A program made the translations under genes and the position numbers. Below the pieces are notes generated by a model, which was given only the letters and a program-made list of their open reading frames with translations, was not told where the DNA came from and searched no databases. From Rhynchosporium graminicola (Eukaryota > Ascomycota > Leotiomycetes > Helotiales > Ploettnerulaceae), in the NCBI GenBank assembly GCA_900074885.1, contig FJUW01000013.1, forward strand, positions 405,486 to 469,485: a stretch of 64,000 bases of DNA, written 5' to 3'. Numbering within the stretch: the stretch's first letter is position 1; each line of letters begins with the position of its first letter. Below, in pieces: positions 34,444-44,763 of the stretch.

Positions 34444-35940
34444 TTTTGATGAGCCCGAGGTGGTGATTTTGCTAGATATTGAGGGTTGAGAAAAAGTGGT
34501 ATTCTTGGTTTTGGCCTTGCTTTGTTGCTCTTTCACATGTCAATAATCACAAGAGATCTCAGTTCAGCAAGGCTGAGAGTTCGGGGCTAAGCTCCGGGCG
34601 GCAGAAATCGGGCGGTGAGTGAGGCACTATCCCGGATCCGTCTTCGTCTAGCGAGGTTTTGTTTACCTACAACTTAGCCAGTCATCGATCTGTCTCCTGA
34701 GTGATGTTTCTACCAAAAGACTTGCGAAATACTTCCTTGCCCAGTACGAGTCCCAACCATAAATACCAGGAAATCATGTCCCAATTCGGAGCTGATTTGC
34801 CAAGGTAAGGCTCCTCTGCTTGATGCGGATCATGCCTTATAGGTGGGGTTCATCACGAACCCCTGCTGTACCCCGCAATCGGGATTCTGGAAGCCATTTT
34901 ACGTAGTACAGTACTTGAGTACATCATCTCAGATTCACTCTTCATTTCAGTATTTCCTGTTAGATATATCTTGTCTTAAGAATGCCTTCTGTGCGCTATC
35001 ATACCAAGGGGAAATATGAGAACATTTCCAATATCTTCGGTACCTAGTGGACCGAAATACTTCAAGGTGCTGCGATAGGATTTTGTGCACCAGTAGTGAC
35101 TGTGTCACTGTACCACCGAGAAGTCCGAAAAATCTCCGTCCGCACTCTATGACACAAAGAATCATAGTAGTATGCCGGTTGCGCGGGATACAATAGCTCA
35201 GTTTCCCCACGTCGAGCTAAACATACCGAAAATACCCCTCTACCAGCACCTTGTTAGTGGCTATTTCGGAGACGTGGGCAGCTCTTTCTCCCAGGCGGTC
35301 TTTGACTGGTTGAAGTTGAGAATGCTTTCAGCTTCTATTTGGCGGCAAGTGTTCAGGCTGGTCGGACAGCTCTGGCGAGACCGTCTTTTTGGTTGGACAA
35401 TGGGGTCAAGTTCTGTGAGGCTTTCCTGCTGTACTAAGTAGACAACGCGAGCCTGCTTCGGCATGAAATAGTTCCAAGATCGGAAGAGGGAAAGTCAAGC
35501 TGAAGCTGACAGTGGATGAATGGGCGCGAGAATTTTATGGCATGAAAGTATAAGAGGAAGCCATCTCCCGATTGAGTATTGTGTTCAGATTCTCTTTCCA
35601 TACTTGTTACCCCTTCAATCTTCATCCATCAACACTTCCCAGCTTTTCGCCAAGACAAAGGTATGCAGCAACTCTTTGATATTTCAAGCTTCCGACACGA
35701 ATCCTCCACATAAACATGACCTTTCCACATGCAATCTTCCTACCATCCGGCACCGTCGGTCTCATATGGTATAGTCCGTAGCTACGTAACTCATCGCTGA
35801 CGTCCATAGCTAGCTACCCCGCATTTCTAGCACTCCGTACTATCCCCGAGCCTTGAACAAAATACAAGCTGTCCCTCGAGCTCTTCAGTTCACATACCAA
35901 TTCCAATCAACAAACAAATAAAAATTCGAAATAAGTCAAT
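34444..35940. other. Divergent intergenic region, Naa30 and formate dehydrogenase
   Basis: Holds the promoters of both genes. Short frames inside are unrecognised. The 100 bases before the formate dehydrogenase start are pyrimidine-rich and then A-rich, as in many strongly expressed fungal genes. Confidence 0.5.
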
Positions 35941-37370
35941 ATGGTATTACTCACTCGCTCCATTTGCCGTCTTGCGCGTCCTGCCCTCAAATCCTCCTTC
36001 CACACAGCAGCAAGACCTTCAGCATCTTCACACGTGCTGTCTCGGGGAGCTCTGGCATTACGGCGCAACAATCTTGGAAGCATCAGAACGCTGACGGATA
36101 AACGTGAAAAGGTCAAGGTACTTCTTGTATTGTACGATGGCGGCAAGCACGCCGATGATGTGAGTCTCCTGTTACTCAATTGGCTTTCAATGGCTGACAA
36201 TTCAACCAGGTCCCAGAGCTTCTAGGCACAACCGAGAATGAGCTTGGTATCCGAAAGTGGCTCGAGGATCAGGGACACACTCTCGTCACAACTTCAGATA
36301 AGGAGGGGGAGAACTCCAAGTTCGACCAAGAGCTCGTAGATGCTGAGATCATCATCACCACACCGTATGCACTTCCAATCAGGTCACCAAGTACTTACTA
36401 ACCAGACCAGTTTCCACCCAGGTTACCTTACTGCCGAGCGTCTTGCAAAGGCCAAGAACCTTAAAATTGCTATCACTGCCGGTATTGGATCTGATCACGT
36501 CGACTTGAACGCAGCCAACAAGACCAATGGCGGTATTACCGTTGCTGAGGTCACTGGTTCCAACGTTGTCTCGGTCGCTGAGCACGTTATCATGACTATC
36601 CTTGTCCTTGTCCGCAACTTTGTCCCAGCACACGAGCAAATCCAAGCTGGTGAGTGGGACGTAGCTGGGGCTGCCAAGAATGAGTTCGATCTCGAGGGCA
36701 AGGTTGTCGGTACCGTCGCTGTAGGACGTATCGGTGAGCGTGTCTTGAGACGTCTCAAGCCATTCGACTGCAAAGAGCTCCTCTACTTCGATTACCAGCC
36801 ATTAAAGCCTGAGATTGAGAAGGAGATTGGATGCAGACGTGTTGAGAACCTCGAGGAGATGCTGGCACAGTGTGATGTTGTCACCATTAACTGCCCACTT
36901 CACGAGAAGACTCGCGGTCTCTTCAACAAGGAGTTGATCTCCAAGATGAAGCCAGGTATGTGAACATAGGTGCCTCAAAAGACCTCAAATACTAACCTAA
37001 TACAGGATCGTGGCTCGTTAACACTGCCCGTGGTGCTATTGTCGTCAAGGAGGACGTCGCAGACGCTCTCAAGTCCGGTCACCTCCGCGGTTACGGAGGA
37101 GATGTTTGGTTTCCTCAACCAGCACCAAAGGACCACCCTCTCAGATACGCAAGAAACCCATTCGGAGGTGGAAACGCCATGGTTCCTCACATGTCCGGTA
37201 CCTCCCTCGATGCTCAGAGAAGATACGCAGATGGTACCAAGGCTATCCTTGAAAGCTATCTGAGCGGAAAGCATGACTACAGACCACAGGATTTGATTGT
37301 TATTGACGGTGATTATGCCACCAAGGCTTATGGTGAGCGTGCGGCGCCTGAGAAGGCCAACAAGAAGTAA
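35941..37370 (+). CDS. FDH: NAD-dependent formate dehydrogenase, mitochondrial form
   Basis: Oxidises formate to CO2 with NAD. Exons 35941-36159, 36210-36364, 36411-36955 and 37006-37370 encode 427 aa; all introns are 46-50 bp. The first ~50 residues are Arg/Ser/Ala-rich without acids, so a mitochondrial presequence is likely. The core starts at [16 protein letters not shown]. Key parts are [39 protein letters not shown], the Rossmann loop (here [14 protein letters not shown]), NTARGAIV with the catalytic Arg, [13 protein letters not shown] with the catalytic Gln, and [13 protein letters not shown] with the catalytic His. The exon 4 junction ([12 protein letters not shown]) matches the family. 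The first Gly of the GxGxxG loop reads Ala, which may be a normal fungal variant. Confidence 0.95.
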
Positions 37371-38289
37371 AGGGATGATCGGCGGGTTCGGCTATCCATA
37401 CTTCAGTTGTAGCTTTATATAGCGTGGGGTTTCATTCCGATTAATAATTTAACATTTACATCATACAGTGCGAAATATGATCCGGATGTGATTGTGATTC
37501 CTGTAAGGTAGAGTTATAGCAATCACACCCATCTAGTGTGTTTGCACATCATGGCTCATGAGGCAGAGAATATGAAGTTCCCAGTTGTTGTGACTGCTTT
37601 GATCATGGATTAATGAGGAGATTGAGCTAGGCCAAAAATAAAAAAAAATAAAAAACCGAAAGATTTTCGTGAGTTGTTTGTAGAATGAGAGATACTATCA
37701 CATGGCCAAATAGTACACAGCTCGGGGAAAATCTATGAGCTCGAGTTAGGCAAAAAGGAGGATTACTTCCAAGCCCAATCCTATTAAGCCTAAACTTCTC
37801 GAGCTTTTGTTACCAACTGTGGTGACACTTATATCAATTTCCTAGGAAGAGAATCGCCAGATAACTAGGTTTTTCGAATACTTCCATGGCCTCTGCTCGA
37901 GCGTAATGTATACTGATATTCTCAGCATGTAGAACTTTGGCAGAGAGTCACAAGATGATGTATTTAGACTAAGAGCCAGCCAGCTGTTTGCTCGCTGCAA
38001 ATGAGATCCCACATGCAGGTCTAGATGGATGGATAGTATGCATGTCATTTATGTGTTTAACAGGAAGTGGTATAAAATGTTTGTCGTACATCGTGGTTTG
38101 GGGGAATGGAAAGGTGTATCGCGATGATATGTATCGTTATTTCGTCGTTGCAATGGTAAATCGTCGTAAGATCTGCACATCTCAAGGGGTAACTGCTGCT
38201 TACTAAGCCCGACCTAGCAAACCAGCTTGAGCTCGAATCCCGTTAGTGGAGTCAACAAGACTAGCCATCGCACTCCCAATCCTCACACA
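37371..38289. other. Intergenic, no gene seen
   Basis: Formate dehydrogenase 3' region and Mic19 upstream region. An A-rich run lies near 37635-37655. No gene is supported. Confidence 0.5.
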
Positions 38290-38957
38290 ATGGGTTCTGG
38301 AAATTCGAAACCAGACACGGCTCCCAGGACGCAAGTCTGGACCAGGTGAGACGCCATATTGCGAATGGTGCGCAAGCTCGAGGAGCTCCAGTAGCTAACA
38401 TGAAGCAGCGAAACGCCTGTTCGGTTCTCGCAGGGTCTAGTGGACTCTCTGCAGTCAAGCTCGGAGGTAAAAAAAAGATTTCCCCATTTATCGCTAGTAG
38501 AGGGAGATCGATTGCTTACGATTGCAAATGACAGACTGATTCAACGCGCGCCAAAACCCTCGAACTACACATCCAATCGCGCGTCTCGGAAGAGCTGAAG
38601 AAGCTGCAAGACAAAGCTTCTAAAGATTTCGAGGAGCTGTCCGCGAAGATATGCGCTGCTGAGAAGGAGGATTCCGACAGGAAGAAGGATTCGTCTAAGA
38701 GTAAATCAGAGGGCGATTATCTCCGTCAGCTGGGAAGGGAGGCGGTGCAGAATGATGTGGAGGGCTTGAAGAAGAAGTTGGAGTCGAGGAAAAAATTGGC
38801 AGATCTGGATGAGGGGGTTGAGAAGGCGAAGAGTGAGGTCGTGAAGTGTTTGAGGGCGAATGATAGGAGGCCTTTGGATTGTTGGAAGGAGGTCGAGACG
38901 TTTAGGGAGGAAGTTCGGAGGTTGGAAAGCGTATGGGTGGAGAAGATTGTGAGGTAA
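38290..38957 (+). CDS. MIC19: MICOS subunit Mic19
   Basis: Peripheral subunit of the MICOS complex that shapes cristae junctions, on the intermembrane-space side of the inner membrane. Exons 38290-38345, 38406-38466 and 38535-38957 encode 179 aa; introns are 60 and 68 bp. The N-terminus MGSGNSKP is an N-myristoylation-type start. The spliced N-terminal half reads through SSETPVRFSQGLVDSLQ and TDSTRAKTLELHIQSRVSEELKKLQ, the Mic19 signature. A long charged coiled coil follows, then the CHCH-like end, with two Cys ten residues apart in VKCLRANDRRPLDCW and a closing EVETFREEVRRLESVWVEK. The first two exons are short and only make sense when joined; the junctions restore conserved residues, so the model is well supported. 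Confidence 0.9.
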
Positions 38958-39102
38958 ATGTGCTGAATGATAATGGTAGCGATGGACGAACGGGTCTGTC
39001 AACTACGTGTATGAATAGGGAAATCATAGATGGTCACAATTGAACATATCACGCCGACATCATGACGCCAGAGTGAGATAGGAGCAGAACGGCAGATCAG
39101 GG

Positions 39103-40283
39103 CTATGAATTCTGATCTAAAGAATCCAAGTCTAGAACTTCTTCAGTATCTCCAATCAAGCCATCCATTTCTCTGCTAACCCTCAACTCCTCTGCCCTCC
39201 TCATGCCCTCAGCCTTCTTTCTCTCCCTCCTAGCCTCAGCATCCTCCCACTCCCTTCCATCACCCTTCCTCTCCTTTCCCATTCCACTTTCACTCATCTC
39301 AAGCAACAAGGTCCTAAACCTCTCAATCCTCTTCGTGTTTTCCACAAACCTCTGGTTCGAAACCTCGATCAAGTGCCTAAGCTGCCATTCTGGTACCATA
39401 CAGATCTCACGGCCCTGATCCTCAAATCCAATAACAGATTCGAGTGCAAGACCCATGGAGCGGATACCTACCATGGGTATCGGCGGCTCATTATTACCTG
39501 AAGAAGGGGTGAGATTCAGAGCTCCGCTCTCTCGAAAGCCCGCCTGGAGGGCAGCTGAGAGGACGAGCTGAGCTTGCTGAAGAGAGGCGGTTAAGATGTG
39601 TAGGATCTACATGAAGGTTATCAGCTGTTTTGTGCTTTTAAGAAGCGTAATAGTCAAGTAAAATCACATACCATTGGCTCGAACTTGAAATGCACAAGTC
39701 TTTTCTCACTCCGAGAACTTTCCATGAGTGCCTGTACTTCTTCATCACGACCTTCAAGCCTCTGCATACCCATCAACTCAGTCCAACTGTCTTTCCCTCC
39801 ACAGCTCTTTCTTCCTTCTCCACTTCCACTTTCGCTCCCGCTTCTCTCCAACCCTTTTCGAATAGCAACAGGATCATGGCTCACAAACAGCCATCTCCCA
39901 CCACCACCTTTTCCACCTACACCCGCGGCCGTTGCCGTCCTCTCATTCTCACCACTCTCCCTTTCTCCTTCAACTCCTTCCTCCTCTCCCCTGTCTCCTC
40001 CCTCTTCACCAGCTTCGATCCCTCTCTCTACCCCACCAGCCCCCTTCAGTTTTCTCTTACCCTCCAGAAACACACTAATCCTCCCCGCACAACTACTTGT
40101 CGTCACAAATCCCTCAAGAGCATTGATCTCATCAATCAGCTCTCGGATTCCTACATCGATAGATCCTTTAGGTGAAAGGTCATCGTATTCTGAGGTGGGG
40201 ACTGCGAGGGCTTGAAGGATGCGGGATTTTTTGAGTGTGAATGAGGATGGTGGTTGGCTAGTCATGTTGGTAGTTGTGGTCAT
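39103..40283 (-). CDS. TYW3: Tyw3-like tRNA wybutosine-synthesising methyltransferase
   Basis: Tyw3 methylates the yW-86 intermediate of wybutosine at G37 of tRNA-Phe, using S-adenosylmethionine. Exon 1 is 40283-39672 and exon 2 is 39606-39103; the 65-bp intron is phase 0 (FEPM/ILHILTASL). The product is 371 aa, longer than yeast Tyw3. Family motifs are KKSRILQAL, DLSPKGSIDVGIRELIDEINA, FVTTSSCAGRISVFLEG, GRWLFVSHDPV, LVHFKFEPMILHILTASLQQAQ, GFRESGALNL and VGIRSMGLALES. A long Gly/Glu-rich insert (residues ~80-125) separates the SCAGR region from the VSHDP segment, as in many filamentous fungi. It converges with Mic19, only 145 bases apart. Confidence 0.92.
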
Positions 40284-40824
40284 GGGTTGTGCTGAGGTAG
40301 TGAGTGCATCGGTTGAGTGGAAGTTTACGATATGAGACTTCGCTTAAGGATTTTTGACGGTTGTGGATTTTTTTAGGCATAGTAGAATCTCCAAAGGGAA
40401 CAGTTCGGCAACTGATATCATGGGGATTATCTGGTCTGGAAAAGGGTGTCCATTCTAAACATGAAGCTCCTCAGCTAGCTTTTATGCCTGACAATCGTGA
40501 TTTGTTGATGCAATGATGATACTAACTGGTTGATGTCTCACAATAATGTTTTGACTACTCTCAAAGGAATTTAGAACGCAAAGGTAACTGCGAATTCGAT
40601 TGCGCGGATTCTGAGTATCGCAGCCTTCCAGGTCATATTTTTGCATTTCCCAGTGATAGGGCTCTGCTCGGCATCTGTCTCCATGACGATGTTCTGCCGT
40701 GCATATTCGATTACAGGAAACTCGTTCTCCTGTCCAATCGACGCTATGGAACGAAGCTAAACGCCATACAAAACTCCCCTCCAATCCAGTCCGAAGTAGA
40801 AACCAGCGCAAAAAGATATTTTTC
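40284..40824. other. Intergenic, no gene seen
   Basis: Tyw3 promoter and RBM42-like gene 3' region. Confidence 0.5.
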
Positions 40825-41889
40825 CTAACCCAAGATCTTCAGACCACCCTTCGTCTTGCTACCAACCTTTTGTACACCAGCACCTGTCTTATCCTTGTCA
40901 CCCTTCCCATTATTCTTCCCCTTATTCTTGCCCTTTCTCTGATCTTTCGGTGTGACTGCCTTGATTTCCGTCGTGCTTCTCCTCAACAACACTGGATGAC
41001 TACCAATGTATTTGCCCTGCATATCCCTCGCAGCCTGGAAGAAATCATCTCCATCACTGAAGCTGACGAACCCGTATCCCTTGCTCTTAGTCGTTCTCTT
41101 TTCCCGAATGACGCGGGCCTTTTGGACGGAAGGCCATTTCGCAAATGCCTTTTGTAGGGCCTCATCCGTAACTTCACCAGCAAGATTGCCCACGAAGAGT
41201 CGGTAATGCGCTGGATCCCATTCGAGTAGCGAGGAGTCGGTCCATGTCGTTCCACCGCCAGAGCGGACAACTGTCTTGGTGTTCGTCTTTGAATCGTTGA
41301 TCACGCTCGCTACTCCCGTGTCCTTATGAGCGGCGCTTGTCATAGCTGCGTTGCTCATGCTGGGTCCATCGGAGCGTCCTCCCAAAGGAGCAGCATTCGC
41401 AGAGGTCGCAGCACCTGACGTCTCACCAACAGGATATCTTCTTACGATGCCAGTATATCCGCCCGAAGAAGATGTGAGTGCGTCTTTTCCCGCGTATGCA
41501 GACTGCCACTGTGCGATCTGCGCTGCCATCTCGGGATCTTCCTCATACGCTCTTCCTGCTGCGCTGGAGGTTTGACTGGGAGGTGCAAACGGATTACGGA
41601 TCTGGGGCGCGGCGCCATATGCTGCTTCTGGCTGAGCTGTTGCGGAGTATCCATTATATGCTTGCTGGGGATATGCAGGTTGTGGGTATGGGTTATAGGC
41701 TGGTTGAGGTGCGGGTGCTGCTAAGGATCTCGGCGCGAAACCCGCGAAGGATGAAACTTGACGTGGCGCTCCGGCATTGAAAGCTGGTTTGAAAGCTGGC
41801 GTAGTAGATGGCGGTGGTCGAGCAGGTAGAGAAGGATGAGGATCGGGAGTAGATTTCGCTTGGAGACCTGGAGGAGGAGGGTACGACAT
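40825..41889 (-). CDS. RBM42-like RRM RNA-binding protein
   Basis: Intron-less frame of 354 aa from the Met of MSYPPPPG; a Met eight codons upstream (41913) is possible. The N-terminal two thirds are low-complexity, rich in Pro, Ala, Gln and Tyr (PQPAYPQQAYNGY). One RRM follows, with RNP2 as LFVGNL and RNP1 as KGYGFVSF, between EWDPAHYRLFVGNL and GSHPVLLRRS; this order, with the RRM near the C-terminus after a Pro-rich arm, is that of RBM42. The Lys/Gly-rich tail (KGKNKGKNNGKGDKDK) ends KTKGGLKILG. RBM42 homologues are linked to splicing and stress granules; the fungal role is inferred. Confidence 0.87.
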   Translation of the reverse strand: MSYPPPPGLQAKSTPDPHPSLPARPPPSTTPAFKPAFNAGAPRQVSSFAGFAPRSLAAPAPQPAYNPYPQPAYPQQAYNGYSATAQPEAAYGAAPQIRNPFAPPSQTSSAAGRAYEEDPEMAAQIAQWQSAYAGKDALTSSSGGYTGIVRRYPVGETSGAATSANAAPLGGRSDGPSMSNAAMTSAAHKDTGVASVINDSKTNTKTVVRSGGGTTWTDSSLLEWDPAHYRLFVGNLAGEVTDEALQKAFAKWPSVQKARVIREKRTTKSKGYGFVSFSDGDDFFQAARDMQGKYIGSHPVLLRRSTTEIKAVTPKDQRKGKNKGKNNGKGDKDKTGAGVQKVGSKTKGGLKILG

Positions 41890-42276
41890 GATGAATGATT
41901 GTACGTTTACCACTGAATGAGTGTTAGACGTACCTCTTGCGCTTGCTACGCAGTGGTTCTTCCTTCAGTTTTAAAATTCTTGATATTGGGTAGGAAGTTG
42001 TACGTGAAAGGGACGCGCTGGTTTTGATGTTTTACAAGTGCAGTGTCTATACTGGAGGTGAGGCTGGCTTGGTCGAAGTCACCAAAAAGTGTCTTAGATG
42101 TAGCGGGACGGAGAAACCTTCTTCCCCTGGCTGCTGAACCCCACCACCTCGAGCTCGAGTCTGTTCACCGTGCTCGGCCAGTCATAGATTTCATATAAGT
42201 TGGAGGCAATCTATGACTACGAAAATACGACTTCTACAGCAAATCAGACTACGTATCCGATTGTCACAAAGAGAAA
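41890..42276. other. Divergent promoter region, RBM42-like gene and ASD
   Basis: The two genes diverge from here. No further feature is recognised. Confidence 0.5.
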
Positions 42277-43615
42277 ATGGCATCTCATTTTCCCATCAAG
42301 AAGTGCGGTACGTCAATGGGCCCTTTATTTGGTGGAAATTACCCCGCCATATCAACTATAATACCACTAAAAGCACACAGCTAACGTATTTAATATAGGT
42401 GTACTAGGTTGCACAGGTTCCGTCGGACAGCGCTTTATCCTCCTCCTCGCTCAGCATCCTCACTTCACCTTGCATGCCGTAGGAGCATCTTCTAGATCCG
42501 CCGGCAAGAAGTACAAGGATGCTGTCAAGTGGAAGCAAGCATTCCCAATGGGCAAGCATGTCGAGGAGTTGGTCGTGAAAGAATGCAAGGCAAGCGAGTT
42601 TGCGGATTGTGATGTTGTGTTCAGTGGTTTGGATGCTGATGTTGCTGGAGATATTGGTTCGTGTTGCCCTGACTTACTGCCAGGAATCTGCTCTGGAACT
42701 GGAACCTCCCAAAACGTGTAAACTCTACATTTTGTGCTGATACCCCTTTGGAATATAGAAATGGAATTTCTCAAGGCTGAATTAGCTGTGTTTTCGAATG
42801 CCAAAAACTACCGCCGCGACCCCCTCGTCCCCCTAGTCGTTCCCACGGTCAACCTCCCTCACTTCGATGTCATACCTCACCAACGGAAACACTACAATCT
42901 CAAAAAGGGTTTCTTGGTCTGCAACTCGAATTGTGCCGTCATTGGCATAGTTATACCATTTGCCGCTATTCAAAAGGCATTCGGCCCTGTCGATCAAGTC
43001 AGCGTGGTCACTATGCAAGCTGTGTCTGGTGCTGGGTACCCTGGAGTAAGCAGTATGGATATCCTGGACAATGTGGTGCCATTCATCTCTGGAGAGGAGG
43101 ACAAGCTCGAGACAGAAGCACAGAAAATCTTGGGTAGTGTAAACGCGGAGGTGACTGGTTTCAGCGATCAGTCGGATCTAAAGATCTCGGCAGCTTGTAA
43201 CAGGGTTGCAGTGTTAGATGGCCATATGGCATGTGTATCTCTGCGATTCAAGAACAGAGATGGGCCAAAGCCGACCGCGGAGCAAGTCAAAAAGGCAATG
43301 AGAGAATATGTCAGCGAGGCCAACACGCTGGGCTGTCCGTCTGCGCCTGAGCCGGCTATTGTGGTCATGGAGGAGGCAGATAGGCCACAACCAAGACTTG
43401 ACCGAAACACAAATAATGGTTATACAGTCAGCGTGGGACGTGTTAGGGAAGATGAGAGTGGAATTTTTGACATAAAATTCGTTGCTTTGAGTCATAACAG
43501 TAAGCGATCCTCTTCCTCTGGTCCAGATTCTTACTGACTTGGCTTAGCTGTTATTGGCGCGGCAGGAAGTTCGATATTGAACGCTGAGGCAGCAGTTCTT
43601 AAAGGTTATATATGA
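42277..43615 (+). CDS. Aspartate-semialdehyde dehydrogenase
   Basis: NADPH-dependent reduction of aspartyl-phosphate to aspartate semialdehyde, on the path to threonine and methionine (cytosol; yeast Hom2). Exons 42277-42307, 42399-42656, 42759-43499 and 43548-43615 encode 365 aa, as expected. Exon 1 codes for 10 residues and joins to make [14 protein letters not shown], the nucleotide-binding loop. Other motifs are [22 protein letters not shown], the active-site [10 protein letters not shown] with Cys155, [20 protein letters not shown], the Arg/His region [20 protein letters not shown], and [14 protein letters not shown] at the end. Intron 2 uses a GTTCGT donor, like two other genes here. 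All catalytic residues appear present. Confidence 0.94.
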
Positions 43616-44571
43616 GAAGAGAGTAAAACAGTGCGGTAAATGTGTAAGAAAATAAAAATGCATCAAAAGTTGAAAGTCGAATATAGCATGCTGATTAGCT
43701 TCGACAATGCCATGATAGTTTTCCTCGACCTGTTCACCACTATAATTATCGATCTTTCCAGGGAATACCAGGTGACCCGTCTGGCCAATGACATTTGATA
43801 AATCAATGTTTATGTACTTAGGCATATACCTAGCCTACTTCCTCAGGAGTATAAGAGAAGGCGATAAAATAAGCGAGATGAGCTCAGGGCAGGGTGAAAT
43901 GCTGCCTTAATCAATAGTGCAAGGGAACATTAATGCCATTCCGATAACCGAGATGTGACATAGTGATATTGCGAATGTTCATTTACCTCAGGCACGCACC
44001 ATCTCAAACCTTACATCGGCGAGATCGAGAAAATAAATGAATCGAGCTAATCTTGATTCCAACCATTTGGGTTTGAAATAAAACAAGCGATTGTGGTCTC
44101 CATCCACAACTTTTCGTTAAACATACATCCGACGTGGTATCAAGGAGCTGTCGACTGTTGTTGGCCTTCCTGAAGAAGGGTTTGGCGAAGACTGTCAGGG
44201 AGCTCAACCGGGATAAAGGTGTGCCGAGCACTGCTGGGTCAAAGAGCATGATGGCGAGGTCTGGCGTTGGTTTCGATGGGGGGTTGCCTGAGCTGATGAT
44301 GGAAACACGAGGGGATCAAGCTCAAGAAGCTTCTTAGCCGTGAGAGGAGAGTTGTTTTTGGAGTCTGAAGATGCTGCAAGTGAAGGGCTGTCGGCGGCTA
44401 TAGATCGTGACGACGTGAACCTAGAGCTGCAGTGGCAAGTGCAATCAATGGCTTTGTCGTTTTCATGAAGCATGGTTGTTACTAAGGAACGGCACGAAGT
44501 CAGATTGGGTTTCGAGTTGATACGGTGGAAGGAGGTCTTTTTGTCGATCCTGGTTTATTGCTATTCTCGCC
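43616..44571. other. Intergenic, no gene supported
   Basis: Convergent region between ASD (plus) and the C2H2 protein (minus). Minus-strand frames at 44473-44204 and 44249-44004 stay open for 80-89 codons but show no recognisable domain. Confidence 0.4.
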
Positions 44572-44763
44572 CTAGTCGTCCCATTCTGAGGAATCTTCGT
44601 CATCATCAAACACACTCTCGCCAATATATTCGTCGTCGGTCTGGAATACTTCGTCATCCAGGACCTCTTCTACTTCTTTGGACCGGACCATCTTTGACTG
44701 TTCTGGGAGAGACGGTATGCTTCCATTGGACGACCCTCCAAAGCTTAAGATTTGCTGCTTCTT
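44572..44763 (-). other. In-frame 63-codon extension beyond the TGA
   Basis: Directly after the TGA the same frame reads KKQQILSFGGSSNGSIPSLP, then a highly acidic tail with EEVLDDEVFQTDDEY and DDDEDSSEWDD before TAG. GGSSNGS repeats a motif lying just before the TGA, and an acidic DD..EWDD-type ending is common in fungal regulatory proteins. This argues that the frame was coding until recently, or still is. Confidence 0.7.

Noticed and set aside
39685..40215. Long plus-strand frames opposite Tyw3
   Set aside because: Shadows of the real minus-strand exon; Ser/Pro/Leu-rich because they mirror its Gly/Glu-rich insert.
44004..44473. Minus-strand frames downstream of the C2H2 gene as a possible extra gene
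   Set aside because: No domain or splice model ties them together.
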